Part shown: positions 63,301 through 64,000 of the stretch, in pieces
Layout of the letters: each line of letters begins with the position of its first letter
Numbering within the stretch: position 1 is the stretch's first letter
Source of the DNA: Stomoxys calcitrans
Lineage: Eukaryota > Arthropoda > Insecta > Diptera > Muscidae
Assembly (NCBI RefSeq): GCF_963082655.1
Contig: NC_081554.1
Coordinates: 56,283,869 to 56,347,868 of the forward strand
Direction of reading: 5' to 3'
DNA length: 64,000 bases
Notes under the pieces: generated by a model
Databases searched by the model: none
Told to the model about the DNA's origin: nothing
The model's input: the letters and a program-made list of their open reading frames with translations, nothing else
Program-made: the position numbers and the translations under genes

Positions 63301-64000
63301 ATAGCAAAACCGGAATTCTTCCTTAAGATTGCTATTTCCATTCCTCAGATAGCGCTTCGAGTCTTCGTCTATCGATGCCTTCAAAGTCGCAGTTTATGGG
63401 TTCTCAGACCAGGCCCACTCTGTCCTCTAGCTTTGATTCATACGTGTGACATGATCTTCCGGATGGCAATACTAGGTTCCGTCAATCCAAGACTGTGCCG
63501 CTGCCAACGTCATTTATGGTGTCAACCATAAGAGTGGCGATAAAATGCCCCCTGTGATCCGCCTTGTTCCACAATCTCCCTTGTATTTATGCCATGGCAC
63601 ACACAATTTATCCACCTGTTTCTTAGCATATGGTTTATCTAGGCTCTAAGAACGGGGTCCAAACGATACTGGTCTATAGATTGGATCTGTTTGTCGGTCT
63701 GCACGTTGTTAATAGCCCCCTCGATGTCAATGCAAACCGCCACTGTGTACGTTTAGACATCGAATGATTCTTCTATTTTATGCACAACCTTGTGCAGAGC
63801 ATTCTCCACCTGAGCAGTTGGCTGGATGTTCTACTCTTATCCACAATACGTTCCATGGTTTTGAGTAGACTTATAGATCTGTAGGCCTTTCGTGTCGTAT
63901 AACTTGCCTTGCCGGGCTCGTGTATAAATACCACCCTTAACTTCTGCCAGTCTTCCGCAGTATATGCAAGTCCCAGGCACGCTGGGAAAATATTGGCCAG
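63301..64000 (-). mobile_element. LINE fragment: RT start joined to RNase H-region sequence, runs off the window
   Basis: Minus strand: ACLGLAYTAEDWQKLRVVFIHEPGK (split: ACLGLAYTAEDW and LRVVFIHEPGK, 63965-63890), SISLLKTMERIVDK, VAVCIDIEGAINNV (63750-63705, first catalytic Asp). It then passes, after a deletion, to HVIKARGQSGPGLRT (63455-63410), which in the copy at 25.8 kb lies in the RNase H region (WIKARGPSGPG). An endonuclease start follows at 63290, belonging to the next LINE. Confidence 0.75.

Overview
The window looks like nuclear DNA of a dipteran, most likely a calyptrate (muscid-type) fly. The evidence is an insect-type U2 snRNA gene, a COX7A-family gene with a 69-bp intron, a second gene with a 57-bp intron, and fly-type repeats (mellifera-like mariner MITEs, RNase H-coding LINEs, muscid dispersed repeats). 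The species assignment is an inference. By eye, well over half of the sequence is transposon-derived. I saw no rRNA gene, no true tRNA gene, no CRISPR array and no autonomous DNA transposon.

Host content is sparse. At 11.2-11.9 kb (minus) three phase-compatible exons make up part of an unrecognised protein gene. At 15.9-16.2 kb (minus) there is a small two-exon COX7A-like gene. At 22.57-22.76 kb (plus) there is a complete U2 snRNA gene with a PSEA-like promoter element. A 30-nt scrap of U2 also sits inside a LINE at 47.5 kb. The long AT-rich unannotated stretches (3.5-4.5, 30.3-31.4, 35.4-38.2, 41.3-42.4, 43.8-46.6, 48.2-49.4, 51.3-52.7, 55.0-56.2, 59.8-60.9 kb) could be introns or intergenic DNA; no exon could be supported in them.

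Retroelements: (1) a large family of decayed non-LTR elements of the APE-endonuclease/RT/RNase H type (I/LOA-like) at about 0.1-1.9, 8.3-9.3, 25.0-30.2, 31.4-32.3, 38.8-40.4, 46.7-47.6, 52.7-55.0, 56.2-59.8 and 60.9-64.0 kb; (2) two copies of a Jockey/CR1-like family without RNase H (6.0-7.5 and 19.2-19.9 kb) and a different one at 42.6-43.4 kb; (3) a tRNA-derived SINE of about 310 bp with around a dozen copies; (4) a (CAA)n-ended repeat with four copies.

DNA elements: six nearly identical 234-238-bp mariner-type MITEs, two hAT-like MITEs with readable 8-bp target duplications, and several foldback or inverted-repeat elements. Tandem and dispersed repeats include a 1.2-kb minisatellite of 22-bp units (49.9-51.1 kb), a 230-bp-class satellite (32.9-34.3 kb), a 273-bp tandem repeat (20.0-20.9 kb), and a dispersed family whose end is a GTTCGGCC/GGCCGAAC hairpin, followed by 'TATATGGCAGCTATATC'-type internal repeats.

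The layout reads as nested insertions: hAT inside LINE, mariner MITE inside the hairpin repeat, SINE inside LINE, (CAA)n repeat inside LINE. No new defence or metabolic system is visible. The most unusual signals are the STAT-consensus minisatellite, the U2 fragment sitting in a LINE reverse transcriptase at its catalytic box, recurrent short tandem duplications inside dead LINE copies, and the unidentified three-exon gene.
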